DNA of 64,000 nt from Mariniradius saccharolyticus AK6 (GCF_000330725.2 NZ_AMZY02000010.1:1-64000), one strand, 5' to 3'. Shown: positions 46,942 through 56,461, numbered from the stretch's first letter. The notes: generated by a model from the letters alone, not told the origin. Translations and numbers: made by a program.

Positions 46942-49311
46942 CTATTCCGATTTCAACGTCTTGGCCGGATTGACCTGGGCTGCTTTCAGCGCCTGCAGGC
47001 TCACGGTCATGTAAGCAATCCCCATAATCACCGCGGCGGCCAAGGGTATAAACCACCATTCAAAATCAATCCGATAGGCATATCCCCCCAACCAGTCCTG
47101 CATCAGCCAGTATGCAATGGCGGAACCCAGCAGGATTGAGATCGACACGATCAGGATAAACTCGCGGTTGATCACATGGAGAATTGACAAAGTGGACGCA
47201 CCCAGCACTTTCCGGATGCCGATTTCCTTTGTTTTCTGCTCGGCGATATGGGCAGAAAGGCCAAACAAGCCGAGACAAGAAATAATGATCGTCAGGATGC
47301 TGAAATACTGTGCGAGGTCACGAAGCCGCACATCGTCCTGGTACATTCTTGCATAATTTTCGTCCATAAATTGATAGGAGAATGGGAAATCCGGGTTGAG
47401 CTCCGTCACCACGCCTTCGATCAACGCGATAGTCTCCTGCATCTTTTCGGGTTGGACTTTGACAAAGGCATTGAATGCGTAGGTCGGGTCCAAAATCATA
47501 AACGCCGGTTCCATAGACTGGTGAAAACTCTCGAAGTGAAAATCCTCCACCACGCCGATAATTTCGCGGGGTTCGCCGTTGATTTCAATACTTCTCAAGT
47601 CAGGATTCGCTTCGGTGATGATCTCAAAAGCTTTCTTGTTGACGACAACCGACTGTACGGAGTCAGCTGCGCGATCCCTCGAAAATCCCTCGCCAAGGAC
47701 GAATTTCATCCCCATTGTTTCAAAAAAATCATGATCGACCAATATCCTCTCAAACAAAGCATTGAAATTCGGATCCTTCCCCTCCCAATTGACACCGCCG
47801 GTATTGCTGTTTCTTCCCATCAGGCTGTGGGTCGTTCGGGTTATTGATGCGATGTCGGGGCTGGATTCCAGTCTGTTTTTAAAAATCTCATATTTTCCAA
47901 ATAACTCACCTTCCAAAGGGATTTGAAGCAATTGATCCTTCTCGTAGCCCAGATTTTGGTTGAGGGCAAATTCGATCTGCCGATAGATTACCATCGTGGA
48001 TACAATCAGACCCGTCGCCAAGACAAACTGAAAAAGCACCAAACCCTTGCGGGCGAACACCACACCACGACCGCCCTTGATGTAGCTCCTGAAAACGGAA
48101 ACCACTTTGATCGCCGAAAGATAAAACGCCGGATAACTACCCGCTATCAGGCCGGTGATGAACATGACCAGCAGTAACCTCGACCAAAAAACCACGTCAC
48201 TAAGCGGCATCACGAGCGACTTGCCTGTCAGGTCGTTGAATATCGGCAAGGTCAACTGCACCAACAAAACCGCCAAAAGACACGCAAAACAAGTAACCAA
48301 CAATGACTCGGTGAGAAATTGTGCAATCAATGAATTCCTATCTGCACCTGCGACTTTTCTTACCCCAACCTCCTTGGCTCTTTTTTGGGACTTCGCAGTG
48401 GAAAGGTTCATGAAATTGATGCAGGCAATGATGAGGATAAAAATGCCTATCATGGCAAACAGCTTTACATTTTTGATCCGTCCCTCCTGCAATTTTCCGT
48501 TCTCCCAAGAACCATAAAGATAGAGTTCGCTTTGCGGATAAGTGAACAGTTTCACATTGCTGCCTTCGTTGCGGTCGAGGATATAGTTTTCGATGGAAGC
48601 CGAGAATTTTTCGGGATCGGCCCCTTTCCTGAGTTTCAAGATTGTACTTGGCCCATTGTTGCCCCAATGCTTCAACCAATCGTTGTAGGGTTTGTCAAAC
48701 ATGACCTTGTAGGGTAGAATGTACTCAAAAGCTGCTGCGACTTTGTTGCCCGGATCCGCCAACACACCTTGGACGATAAAGGATTCTTTGCCCTCATTGG
48801 AAATGAACTCAATGGTTTCCCCGATGACGTCTGTCTTCCCAAATAGTTTCAATGCACCCTGTGCGGTCAAAACGATATGTGATTTCTCGGTAAGGGCTTT
48901 TTCCCTGGATCCATGCAAAAAGGGATATTGCATGATCTTCAGGTAATCCTCTCCCGCATAGAAGCCATTCAATTTGACCCTGTTTTCGCCGTAAGCAAAC
49001 AATTCCTCGCTGGACCAGGAATAAGTCGCCGCATGCTCAACGTCGGCAAGCGTCTCCTTCATCGACTCCGCCAGAATCCCGGGTGTGGAGTTGGTGGTGA
49101 ATATCTGTTCACCATAGGACTGGTGCTCCATGACACGGTGCACCTGTTCGATCTCGGCTAGTCCGTTTCCAACTTCAAACTCACTTTGGATCCAAAGTCC
49201 GATCAGGATCGCGGCCCAAAGTCCCAAAGCAAGGCCAAATACATTGATAAAGAAAGTCAGCTTGTGCTTGGCGAAGCCGCGAAGGGCGATTTTGAGGTAG
49301 TTGGTGAGCAT
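46942..49311 (-). CDS. FtsX/MacB-like ABC transporter permease (1)
   Basis: 789 residues. One N-terminal helix (about 20-40), a MacB-type periplasmic domain, a three-helix FtsX core (about 285-420), a further helix and second periplasmic domain, and a final three-helix core (about 675-780) with LGLFGLSAHIAEQKTKEIGIRKVLGAS (its FtsX signature). This double-FtsX design is the usual Bacteroidota form. Such permeases do not pump through the membrane core; they transmit ATPase movement to periplasmic partners. Last gene of the efflux operon, 64 bases after the second permease. Confidence 0.9.
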   Translation of the reverse strand: MLTNYLKIALRGFAKHKLTFFINVFGLALGLWAAILIGLWIQSEFEVGNGLAEIEQVHRVMEHQSYGEQIFTTNSTPGILAESMKETLADVEHAATYSWSSEELFAYGENRVKLNGFYAGEDYLKIMQYPFLHGSREKALTEKSHIVLTAQGALKLFGKTDVIGETIEFISNEGKESFIVQGVLADPGNKVAAAFEYILPYKVMFDKPYNDWLKHWGNNGPSTILKLRKGADPEKFSASIENYILDRNEGSNVKLFTYPQSELYLYGSWENGKLQEGRIKNVKLFAMIGIFILIIACINFMNLSTAKSQKRAKEVGVRKVAGADRNSLIAQFLTESLLVTCFACLLAVLLVQLTLPIFNDLTGKSLVMPLSDVVFWSRLLLVMFITGLIAGSYPAFYLSAIKVVSVFRSYIKGGRGVVFARKGLVLFQFVLATGLIVSTMVIYRQIEFALNQNLGYEKDQLLQIPLEGELFGKYEIFKNRLESSPDIASITRTTHSLMGRNSNTGGVNWEGKDPNFNALFERILVDHDFFETMGMKFVLGEGFSRDRAADSVQSVVVNKKAFEIITEANPDLRSIEINGEPREIIGVVEDFHFESFHQSMEPAFMILDPTYAFNAFVKVQPEKMQETIALIEGVVTELNPDFPFSYQFMDENYARMYQDDVRLRDLAQYFSILTIIISCLGLFGLSAHIAEQKTKEIGIRKVLGASTLSILHVINREFILIVSISILLGSAIAYWLMQDWLGGYAYRIDFEWWFIPLAAAVIMGIAYMTVSLQALKAAQVNPAKTLKSE

Positions 49312-49375
49312 AGTTGGTAGTATTATTGTTGGTTAGTTTGTTCTTTATCAAAATTTCCAGCTGGCGGCAAGGGTA

Positions 49376-51799
49376 CTATTCGTTTTTGAGAATATGGACC
49401 GGATTGGTACCAATGCTCTTGACGGAATGAAACAGGACGGTAAGCAATGCCAAACCAAAACAAGCCATAGCCCCGATGAGAAATACCCAGGGCGTGAGTG
49501 GCACTCGAAATGCAAAATCCCCCAGCCACTCTGCCATCAGGAGATAAGCAGTAGGTACAGCAATAAGTACAGCAATTCCTATCAGTTTGAAATAACTGCC
49601 GGACAGCAACAGGAACAATTCGGATGTCCCCGCCCCGAAAACTTTTCGGATGCCGATTTCCTTGGAACGCTGCTGCACGGAATACGCCGTCAACCCAAAT
49701 AATCCAAGCAATGCAATGAAGATTGAGATCAGCGTCAAGACGTTCATCAGTTTTCCCATCCTGATCTCTGAATGATAGACGGCCTCAAAATCCTGGTCCA
49801 AAAAGGTGTAATTCATGGGCACTCTTGGCTCAAACTGCTTCCAAGTCTGCTGCAAATCTTCGATGGCTGCGGCAAAATTGCCCGCGCTGACCCTGACCGT
49901 GATATAGTCACGCAAAAAATAGTCATCCATGTACTCAATCACGAGCGGTTTGATTTCGGTGCGTAGGGATTCAAAATTGAAATCGCGGAGCACTCCGACA
50001 ACTTCCAACTTTGCTTCGTCTTCCGCGCCCTGATTCTTGATGATCGTCTTTCCTATCGCGTCGTCCGCAATCCCTAGTACTTTCGCAGCCCGCTCGTTGA
50101 TCAAAACCTTTTGTCGATCAGCCCCGGGTATTTTTGAAAAATTTCGCCCATCTGCAAGCTTCAAGTCGAGCGTCGTCACGAAATCCTCATCTGCCTCGTA
50201 CCAATTCATCCCCTGACCTGTGCCGGACTCCGGAAGGTTGAATCCGCGCATGTGGAAGCTTCCCGGAAGTGGTATCCCCGTTGAGAAACTGGCCGACTGA
50301 AACATGGGGTTGGTAGAAAGTCGCCGCTTGAAATCCTCCCGCTCCTGATTTGAGACTTCGCCGTCGTTATGGATGACAAGCAGTTGGTCTCGTTTGAATC
50401 CCAGGTCGGTATGCTGGATAAAGCCGAGCTGTTCCTGCACGATCAAAGCACTGATCATCAAAACCAAGGATATCCCAAACTGAAACACCACAAGGCCGCT
50501 TCGGAGCCCAACGCTGCCCTTTTCGGATAAGGCAGTGCCCCTGAGTGCCTTGATCGGCTTGAAAGAGGAAAGGTAAAATGCGGGATAAAATCCAGCCATC
50601 AAAGTCAGAATAAGGACCAGAACTGGCAGTGATATCCAAATCCAAGAAGGCTGCATCAGGTCAAAACTGATCTGCTTTCCGCTGATTTCATTGAATAGGC
50701 CGTTGAGCGATTGGATCAAAAACAGCGAAACAACAGTACTCAGCAGTACCAGAATAAATGCCTCCGCAAGGAATTGTCCGATCAATTGGACCTTTCCCGA
50801 TCCCATTACTTTCCTCACACCGACCTCCATGGACCTATTTGCTCCTTTTGCGGTGGACAGGTTCATGAAGTTGATACTCGCCAGGAGCAAGATGATTGCA
50901 GCCACAGCTGAAAAAACATTGACATAACCCCTGTATCCGTTGACTTCGTGCTCACGCAGGAGGTGGGAATCAAGGTGAATATCCTGTACCCGCTGCAGCG
51001 CAAAGTAAAAATCCGTCGACTGCTGATCTCCCGTGAGACGAGGCACAATTTCCGTCGCCACAATTCTATCCAAATGCGCTTCTACGGCACTTTCCCCACC
51101 CTCTTGCACGACAGCATAAGTGTGGAGGATATTCCATGTCCAATTGTCCATGAGGAATATCTCCTCGTGCATGGATGGCTGATGTACCAATATATCAAAA
51201 TGAAAGTGCGACTGCGTCGGCAAATCCTTCAATATCGCAGCAATCCGGACGGGAGTAGTTGCAGAACTGCCTATCAGCAGGTTTTTGTCCATTACTTCGT
51301 GTAATGGGACATTTCCAAAGTAACGTCTTGCAGCCGTCTCGGTGATTGCCAAGCCATTGCCTTTGGCAAACGACTCCTTGTTACCCTCAATGATTTCAAA
51401 GTCGAACACCTCAAAAAAGTTGGGATCCGCATAGAATACAGATGTCTCGCGGAATATCTGTGCCGCATTGAGCCCCGTCTCCGGTTGGATGGTGAAATCA
51501 TTCCATTTCAGAAGCCTCGTGACGGCTTTGATCTCCGAAATACCACTCGTAAGCGCAACGCCCAATGGCGGAGGTGCCGTGGCGTATTGTGCGTCGCCGT
51601 TGGTTCCCCAGTGCGAGGTAATTCGATAGACATGGTCCGCATTGCTGTAAAACCGGTCGTAATTGTTTTCATCCAAAATAAAAAAAACAATCATCAAAAA
51701 TCCCGAAATGCCTATCGTCAGTCCGAGGACATTTAGCAGAGAGTACATGCTATTTTTTCGAAGGACTCTCCAGGCGATAAGGAAGTGGTTTTTTAACAT
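49376..51799 (-). CDS. FtsX/MacB-like ABC transporter permease (2)
   Basis: 807 residues from ATG 51799 (MLKNHFLIAWRVLRKN). It has the same double-FtsX layout as its neighbour, ending with LGLFGLTAYSVQQRSKEIGIRKVFGAG and a three-helix core. The two permeases probably pair as a heterodimer on one ATPase. The gap to the ATPase gene (163 bases) contains a terminator-like stem. Confidence 0.9.
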   Translation of the reverse strand: MLKNHFLIAWRVLRKNSMYSLLNVLGLTIGISGFLMIVFFILDENNYDRFYSNADHVYRITSHWGTNGDAQYATAPPPLGVALTSGISEIKAVTRLLKWNDFTIQPETGLNAAQIFRETSVFYADPNFFEVFDFEIIEGNKESFAKGNGLAITETAARRYFGNVPLHEVMDKNLLIGSSATTPVRIAAILKDLPTQSHFHFDILVHQPSMHEEIFLMDNWTWNILHTYAVVQEGGESAVEAHLDRIVATEIVPRLTGDQQSTDFYFALQRVQDIHLDSHLLREHEVNGYRGYVNVFSAVAAIILLLASINFMNLSTAKGANRSMEVGVRKVMGSGKVQLIGQFLAEAFILVLLSTVVSLFLIQSLNGLFNEISGKQISFDLMQPSWIWISLPVLVLILTLMAGFYPAFYLSSFKPIKALRGTALSEKGSVGLRSGLVVFQFGISLVLMISALIVQEQLGFIQHTDLGFKRDQLLVIHNDGEVSNQEREDFKRRLSTNPMFQSASFSTGIPLPGSFHMRGFNLPESGTGQGMNWYEADEDFVTTLDLKLADGRNFSKIPGADRQKVLINERAAKVLGIADDAIGKTIIKNQGAEDEAKLEVVGVLRDFNFESLRTEIKPLVIEYMDDYFLRDYITVRVSAGNFAAAIEDLQQTWKQFEPRVPMNYTFLDQDFEAVYHSEIRMGKLMNVLTLISIFIALLGLFGLTAYSVQQRSKEIGIRKVFGAGTSELFLLLSGSYFKLIGIAVLIAVPTAYLLMAEWLGDFAFRVPLTPWVFLIGAMACFGLALLTVLFHSVKSIGTNPVHILKNE

Positions 51800-51923
51800 T
51801 TTGATTGATGGTAAGCAGGCTTTAATATCTCTCCTCAATCCAGAATCCTTGAAGTTCACCGAGAATTGACCCAATGCAGCGATTCACAGCTGAATAGATT
51901 AGTTGAATTGCGTTTAGAAAAGA

Positions 51924-51951
51924 AAACCGGCACTTTACTTTGCGCCGGTTT
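51924..51951 (-). terminator. Internal terminator-like stem within ABC operon
   Basis: AAACCGGC (51925-51932) / GCCGGTTT (51944-51951) followed, on the minus strand, by TTCTTTT. It lies after the ATPase stop and before the permease genes. Confidence 0.6.
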
Positions 51952-51962
51952 CCCTTTGGCTA

Positions 51963-52661
51963 TCAAATGTGGAATTGTTCGCGGATATTCTCCGTCACCA
52001 CCTTGCCATCAAACAGATTGATGATGCGGTGGGCATAGTTGGCATCATGGGGGGAGTGGGTTACCATCACGATGGTGGTTCCCTCGTTGTTCAGTTCCTC
52101 CAAAAGCCGCATGACTTCCTCACCGTTGGCAGAATCCAAGTTACCTGTAGGTTCGTCGGCGAGGATGACGGAGGGCTTGGCAACGATGGCACGGGCAATG
52201 GCCACCCTTTGCTGCTGACCACCGGAAAGCTGCTGCGGAAAATGGTCCCGACGGTGCATAATGTTCATGCGGGTCAAAACTTCCTCTACCCTTCTTTTCC
52301 GCTCGTCGGAGGGAGTCTTGAGGTACAAAAGCGGAAGTTCGACATTTTCGAACACAGTCAATTCATCGATCAGGTTGAAGCTTTGGAAGACAAAACCGAT
52401 GTTGCCTTTTCTCAGTTGGGAACGCTGGCGCTCTGAATATTTGGCCACCTCATTGTTGATAAAATGGTATTGGCCTGCATCTGGGTTATCCAACAGTCCA
52501 ATAATGTTGAGCAAAGTGGACTTGCCACATCCTGACGGGCCCATGATCGCGACAAATTCACCCTTTTTGATCTCGATATTGATATCGTCCAGAGCGGTGG
52601 TTTCCACCTCTTCGGTGGTATAGAGTTTTTTGAGGTTGACGGTTTTGATGATGTTTTCCAT
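51963..52661 (-). CDS. ABC transporter ATPase, LolD/MacB type
   Basis: 232 residues. Walker A GPSGCGKST near 40, Q-loop FQSFNL, signature LSGGQQQRVA near 143, Walker B VILADEPTGNLDS near 163 and H-loop VTHSP near 200. It drives the two FtsX permeases. A sigma-54-like promoter and a 28-bp enhancer-like site lie upstream, so its transcription is probably controlled by the regulator at 56753. Confidence 0.94.
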   Translation of the reverse strand: MENIIKTVNLKKLYTTEEVETTALDDINIEIKKGEFVAIMGPSGCGKSTLLNIIGLLDNPDAGQYHFINNEVAKYSERQRSQLRKGNIGFVFQSFNLIDELTVFENVELPLLYLKTPSDERKRRVEEVLTRMNIMHRRDHFPQQLSGGQQQRVAIARAIVAKPSVILADEPTGNLDSANGEEVMRLLEELNNEGTTIVMVTHSPHDANYAHRIINLFDGKVVTENIREQFHI

Positions 52662-52722
52662 ATTGATTTTTCGATAGATTTTGCTTTAGGAAAGTTGCAT
52701 TGATCAACTGATAAACCAAATG

Positions 52723-52738
52723 TGCCAAACATATGCCA
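52723..52738 (-). promoter_or_regulatory. Sigma-54 promoter (-24/-12) of ABC ATPase gene
   Basis: Minus strand reads TGGCATATGTTTGGCA. The -24 GG and -12 GC are at the required 12-base distance. Compared with TGGCACGN4TTGCA, the matches are good apart from C to T, G to A and T to G. Predicted start near 52712, about 50 bases before the ATG. Confidence 0.65.
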
Positions 52739-52798
52739 CTTATTTTGTCCGCATTTGGTTCAAAATTGGCACTTTTTGTAGATAATCGGGGGAATTTA

Positions 52799-52826
52799 CG
52801 AACAGTATTGTCCGCCAGCGAACAAA
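52799..52826. promoter_or_regulatory. Enhancer-like site A for sigma-54 activator
   Basis: CGAACAGTATTGTCCG followed by CCAGCGAACAAA. Its core is a near-perfect inverted repeat, TTGTCCGC-CA-GCGAACAA, centred near 52816.5, about 104 bases upstream of the predicted start at 52712. 24 of 28 bases match the site at 56522-56549. Confidence 0.65.
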
Positions 52827-52996
52827 GCCGAATCTGGTTTCGGTTGGTTGGCCTTCGGTGATTTTCATGCCCCCAAAACACGGACGCACTTCGATTCCGA
52901 TGAAACCCTAGGAAAAAACTGGATGCTTTTTTTTTGGCTTCTAAGAATTCGAAATAACCGATTTTGATTCATCGAATATCTCTCGAAATCACCCGC

Positions 52997-54724
52997 TCAC
53001 TTTATTCTCGAAGAATGCAGCGTCACATCGGCTGTCTTCCATACCGCGTCAAACTGGTCCTTTGCCTGAACGGATTCGCCGGACTTTCCTGATTTCTCCA
53101 AAGCCAGCATCAGGCCATAGGATGCCCATCCGTTTTTTGGAAATTCCTCCAAATCCCTCCTGAAAACAGCCTCGGCTTCCTCGTATTTCCCAGCTTCCAA
53201 GAGCACCGCACCCAAATGATGACGCGTGGACAAAAACCAATCAGGCGGCTCATTGTACAAAAGCCGGTCCTCCAAATTTGAAGCTTCGCGCAGTTTTGCG
53301 ATGGCATCTTCAAATTGTCCCTTACTTGCCAAAAATTCCCCCTCGAGCACGAACAATGCGATTTCCAGAATGGACTGAAGTGAATTTATTCCCCAAATCG
53401 TGGCATCTCCAAGTGAATTATTGGCAACCAAGCCTTTTAATGCTTTGAGTTCGACTTCGGCAGCGGCCAAATCGTCTTTGCCCAGGAAGGCCATACCGCG
53501 TGCATAATGCTTGATTGCCTCTTGGTATTCTGTGCCATTTTCCCAGAGTGAAAGCTCCAAAACCTCATCCCAAAGACCAAACTTGACCCTCACGAAATAC
53601 GGAATGGTCGAAAAGTGCTGAATGACTTCGAGGCCTTCCACGGCCTTCAAGTCAAGGGCCAAATGTTCATACAACCTGTCCGCCGCGAAAACAGCCCACT
53701 TGCTGTTCCCTTCCAAGATCGCGGTCCCGGCCATAAAATGGTAGTTGTGTGGAAAATAGGCCAAAGGGTATGTCCCTTGGGCTTTGCAAGTCTCAATGTA
53801 AAGGCTATCTACTTTGGCCGCGCGGAGATTTGCAAGTGTACCCTCATTGTAATGTCCCGTACGGATATAGATGTGGGAAGGCATATGTACCAAATGTCCC
53901 GCCATCGGGGTAAGTCCCTGGTCAAATTTCCTGGCTGAATTCAAGCCTCTCTCAGGATTCTTCGATCCCTCGACTGCATGGATGAAAAGATGGTGCGCTC
54001 CGGGATGATCAGGATGTTTTTCCAATACTTTTTCCAAAATTTCCAGTATCAAATTGGTGTTCCCTTTGGGATTGCCCTCTTTGTCCCAAAGATCCCAAGG
54101 CTGAAGATCCATCAAAGCTTCTGCATAAAGGGTCCCTGCGTCGGCGTCGTCCGGATATTTTTCCCACACTTTGGCCATTGCCTGCGCATAGGCTTCATCC
54201 AATTCGGTTCTGTCGGTCCTTGGCTCGGCCACATATCTTTTGTCCATGGCCATGATAAAGGCAGCTTCCTTTTCAGAGACAAGATTCAGCTTGGATTTGG
54301 CCTTTTGAATTGCAGAAAAAGCCAACTGGTAGTGCTCGGGCTCCATGCCCGCATTATAGTTGGGCCCCAACACATACGCTTGCCCCCAATAGGCCATGGC
54401 GAGGTCCGGATCCAAGCTTGCGGCATATTGGAAGGAGCGCTCTGCTTCCGCATGGTTGAATCCATAGGCAAGCAAAAGCCCTTGGTTGAAGTACTTCCTT
54501 GCCTCAGCATGATCGGTCGAAACAGGAAAATCCAAAAGATCCATTCCCTGCAACAAAGGAGCTTTGCCGTCTTTAAAATCCCACTGCATGCCGGCCGGCA
54601 CAAAACACAGACTCATCGCCTGCTCATAGGGATCCTTTTCGGCAACAACATCATTGGATGGTCTTTGACAGGAAAAAACACTGCCCATCAGACCAATTGC
54701 GATAATCAAATTTCTGCTGTACAT
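52997..54724 (-). CDS. TPR-repeat lipoprotein
   Basis: 575 residues. Lipoprotein signal MYSRNLIIAIGLMGSVFSC. The mature part has tetratricopeptide-like helix pairs (ARKYFNQGLLLAYGFNHAEAERSFQYAASLDPDLAMAYW near 75-113) and the conserved HLVHMPSHIYIRTGHY segment near 280 of a widespread Bacteroidota/Proteobacteria family with unknown function. It lies between the adaptor and ATPase genes of the efflux locus, on the same strand, with wide gaps on both sides. It may be an accessory factor or an unrelated gene. Confidence 0.8.
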   Translation of the reverse strand: MYSRNLIIAIGLMGSVFSCQRPSNDVVAEKDPYEQAMSLCFVPAGMQWDFKDGKAPLLQGMDLLDFPVSTDHAEARKYFNQGLLLAYGFNHAEAERSFQYAASLDPDLAMAYWGQAYVLGPNYNAGMEPEHYQLAFSAIQKAKSKLNLVSEKEAAFIMAMDKRYVAEPRTDRTELDEAYAQAMAKVWEKYPDDADAGTLYAEALMDLQPWDLWDKEGNPKGNTNLILEILEKVLEKHPDHPGAHHLFIHAVEGSKNPERGLNSARKFDQGLTPMAGHLVHMPSHIYIRTGHYNEGTLANLRAAKVDSLYIETCKAQGTYPLAYFPHNYHFMAGTAILEGNSKWAVFAADRLYEHLALDLKAVEGLEVIQHFSTIPYFVRVKFGLWDEVLELSLWENGTEYQEAIKHYARGMAFLGKDDLAAAEVELKALKGLVANNSLGDATIWGINSLQSILEIALFVLEGEFLASKGQFEDAIAKLREASNLEDRLLYNEPPDWFLSTRHHLGAVLLEAGKYEEAEAVFRRDLEEFPKNGWASYGLMLALEKSGKSGESVQAKDQFDAVWKTADVTLHSSRIK

Positions 54725-55159
54725 AGTTTGTAATTGTTAAAATGGAAAATTCAATTCAGTGCTCTTCCTAGCAATATTCAGAATTACTTCTTTATTAGTT
54801 TAAGATTATTTCCCCAAACGGACCCAATAGTGGAATTCACACAATCAAAAATATAACTTGTTGATTTATATAAATTTATCTAAAAAACGCATCGAAATCA
54901 ATCCAAAATTCGAATACCGGCTCATTAAATTCTAATTGAATTCCTGACCCCGACCTTTACTAAATCCCCAGCCATAAAATGACAGAGGGGTGACTAAGGA
55001 TTCCTTTTGTTTGGGAATCCTTAGTAGAAAAAGCATCCATAGGTCGTTTGGCCATTTGTAACTTGAGTTGATTCCAAAGGAAATATCAAACCCAAAACCA
55101 AAGATCGCGGATCTGCAGGCTTACTGAGAATCCTAATTCTGCGCCACTCATGCTACTTC
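54725..55159. other. Intergenic region with perfect 12-bp hairpin
   Basis: 435 bases between HlyD and TPR genes. ACTAAGGATTCC (54993-55004) pairs exactly with GGAATCCTTAGT (55014-55025) across a 9-base loop. There is no T-run on either side, so it is not a simple terminator. No gene or clean promoter seen in the rest. Confidence 0.6.
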
Positions 55160-56410
55160 TTAATTCAGATTCAAGACCTCATTCTTGCCAAAGTTCTCGT
55201 AGCCACTAATAATGACTTTCTCCCCTGTTTCCAGCCCTTCGATGACTTCATAATATTCCGGATTCTTGCGGCCAAGACGGATGCTGCGTTTCTCTGCCTT
55301 TCCGGTGGATTGATTGACTACAAATACCCAGTTTCCGCCGGTATCCTTATAGAATCCCCCCGTCGGCAACAGTACCGCCTGCTCACTTTCACCCAATTCC
55401 AATCGGATTCGGACGGTTTGCCCACGCCTGATACCACTAGGCACCTCGCCCGTAAAAAACATGTCCACTTCGAAGCGTCCATTGGTCACGTTGGGATAGA
55501 TTTTGCCGATTTCCAATTCATATTCTCCCCCCGAAAAGCTGAACGTCCCTTTCAGCCCTGTTGACACGCGTGGCAAGTACAGTTCATCGATCGGTACACG
55601 TACCTTGAATTTGTCCAGGATATCTATCTGCCCATATCTTTCTCCTGCGGTGATGGCTTGGCCCACTTCTATTTGCTGTGTTGAAAGTTGTCCTTGTATC
55701 GGAGCCCTGACGGCTAAGTTGTCAAGTATACGCCCCACACCCTGAAGGGATTGATTCATCCTGCTTTCGGAATCCTGCAGTTGGCGCTTTTGGGCTACTC
55801 TTGAAATCGAATCATTGCGGTACGCCTCATAGGTCAATTTTCTTCTCTTGACGTTGTACTCGTATTGTTCCTTAACCTCTTCAAACTCTCTATCCGATAC
55901 CAGTTTCTTGGAATGAAGTTCCCTGAATCTTTCATATTGAGGCTTCAACAAGCTAATCTGGTAATCAATTTCAGCCAACTGTCCCTGCTGATTTAGATCA
56001 TTTTGATCCAATTGCAGCCTGACCTGCCTCAGGTTATTGAGTTGGAAGTACAGACCTGATTCCCTTTCCATCACATCAAGCTGAAGTTTAGAATTGGAAA
56101 GCAGCAAAATTGTGTCACCCGCCTTGACGAATGAACCTGACTCACGGACAATTTTTGAGATATTCCCACCCTCCAATGCATCCAAGAAAAAAACCTCTCC
56201 CGGCTCGATGGTGCCCGATACGGGGATGTAGTCGGTAAATTCTCCGGATTTGACGGTAGCGATTGTGACGCGCTCCATGGCGACATTCATGGAAGAGCGG
56301 GAATCCGCAAATACCAATTGGTAAACAACAAACCCCACCAACAATGTGGCTCCAGCTATCATGGCTATGAACTTTGGTGTCCAGGTTTTTTTCTCGATTT
56401 TCCTATCCAT
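55160..56410 (-). CDS. HlyD/MacA-type periplasmic adaptor
   Basis: 416 residues. N-terminal membrane anchor (about 14-31), first barrel-sandwich half (about 50-95), a long coiled-coil hairpin (about 100-215, rich in Q, L, R and E), second half (AVRAPIQGQLSTQQIEVGQ near 232), beta-barrel and membrane-proximal domain ending in GEKVIISGYENFGK. It should link the FtsX/ABC complex to a TolC channel, which is not encoded nearby. It is divergent from the regulator gene, with an enhancer-like site between. Confidence 0.9.
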   Translation of the reverse strand: MDRKIEKKTWTPKFIAMIAGATLLVGFVVYQLVFADSRSSMNVAMERVTIATVKSGEFTDYIPVSGTIEPGEVFFLDALEGGNISKIVRESGSFVKAGDTILLLSNSKLQLDVMERESGLYFQLNNLRQVRLQLDQNDLNQQGQLAEIDYQISLLKPQYERFRELHSKKLVSDREFEEVKEQYEYNVKRRKLTYEAYRNDSISRVAQKRQLQDSESRMNQSLQGVGRILDNLAVRAPIQGQLSTQQIEVGQAITAGERYGQIDILDKFKVRVPIDELYLPRVSTGLKGTFSFSGGEYELEIGKIYPNVTNGRFEVDMFFTGEVPSGIRRGQTVRIRLELGESEQAVLLPTGGFYKDTGGNWVFVVNQSTGKAEKRSIRLGRKNPEYYEVIEGLETGEKVIISGYENFGKNEVLNLN

Positions 56411-56444
56411 CTCGGATGACGTGTTTTAAATGCTGACAGGTATT

Positions 56445-56461
56445 TGCCAATTAACATGCCA
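56445..56461 (-). promoter_or_regulatory. Possible sigma-54 promoter of HlyD gene, spacer 1 base long
   Basis: Minus strand reads TGGCATGTTAATTGGCA. Both -24 and -12 words are present, but GG and GC are 13 rather than 12 bases apart, which real sigma-54 promoters rarely allow. It lies about 35-50 bases before the ATG and about 80 bases from enhancer-like site B. Confidence 0.4.

Larger units (their letters stand above)
52662..52996. other. Control region upstream of ABC ATPase gene
   Basis: 335 bases without a gene. It holds a sigma-54-like element (52723-52738), a second TTGTCCGC half-site (52745-52752) and the 28-bp enhancer-like site (52799-52826). The remaining bases show nothing further. 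Confidence 0.6.

Noticed and set aside
46760-47059. Minus-strand frame of 99 codons
   Set aside because: Overlaps the permease gene and its terminator region; shadow of the permease frame.
52745-52772. Plus-strand TTGGCAC near 52766 considered as a sigma-54 promoter
   Set aside because: No GC at the -12 position on that strand, and it points away from the ATPase gene.
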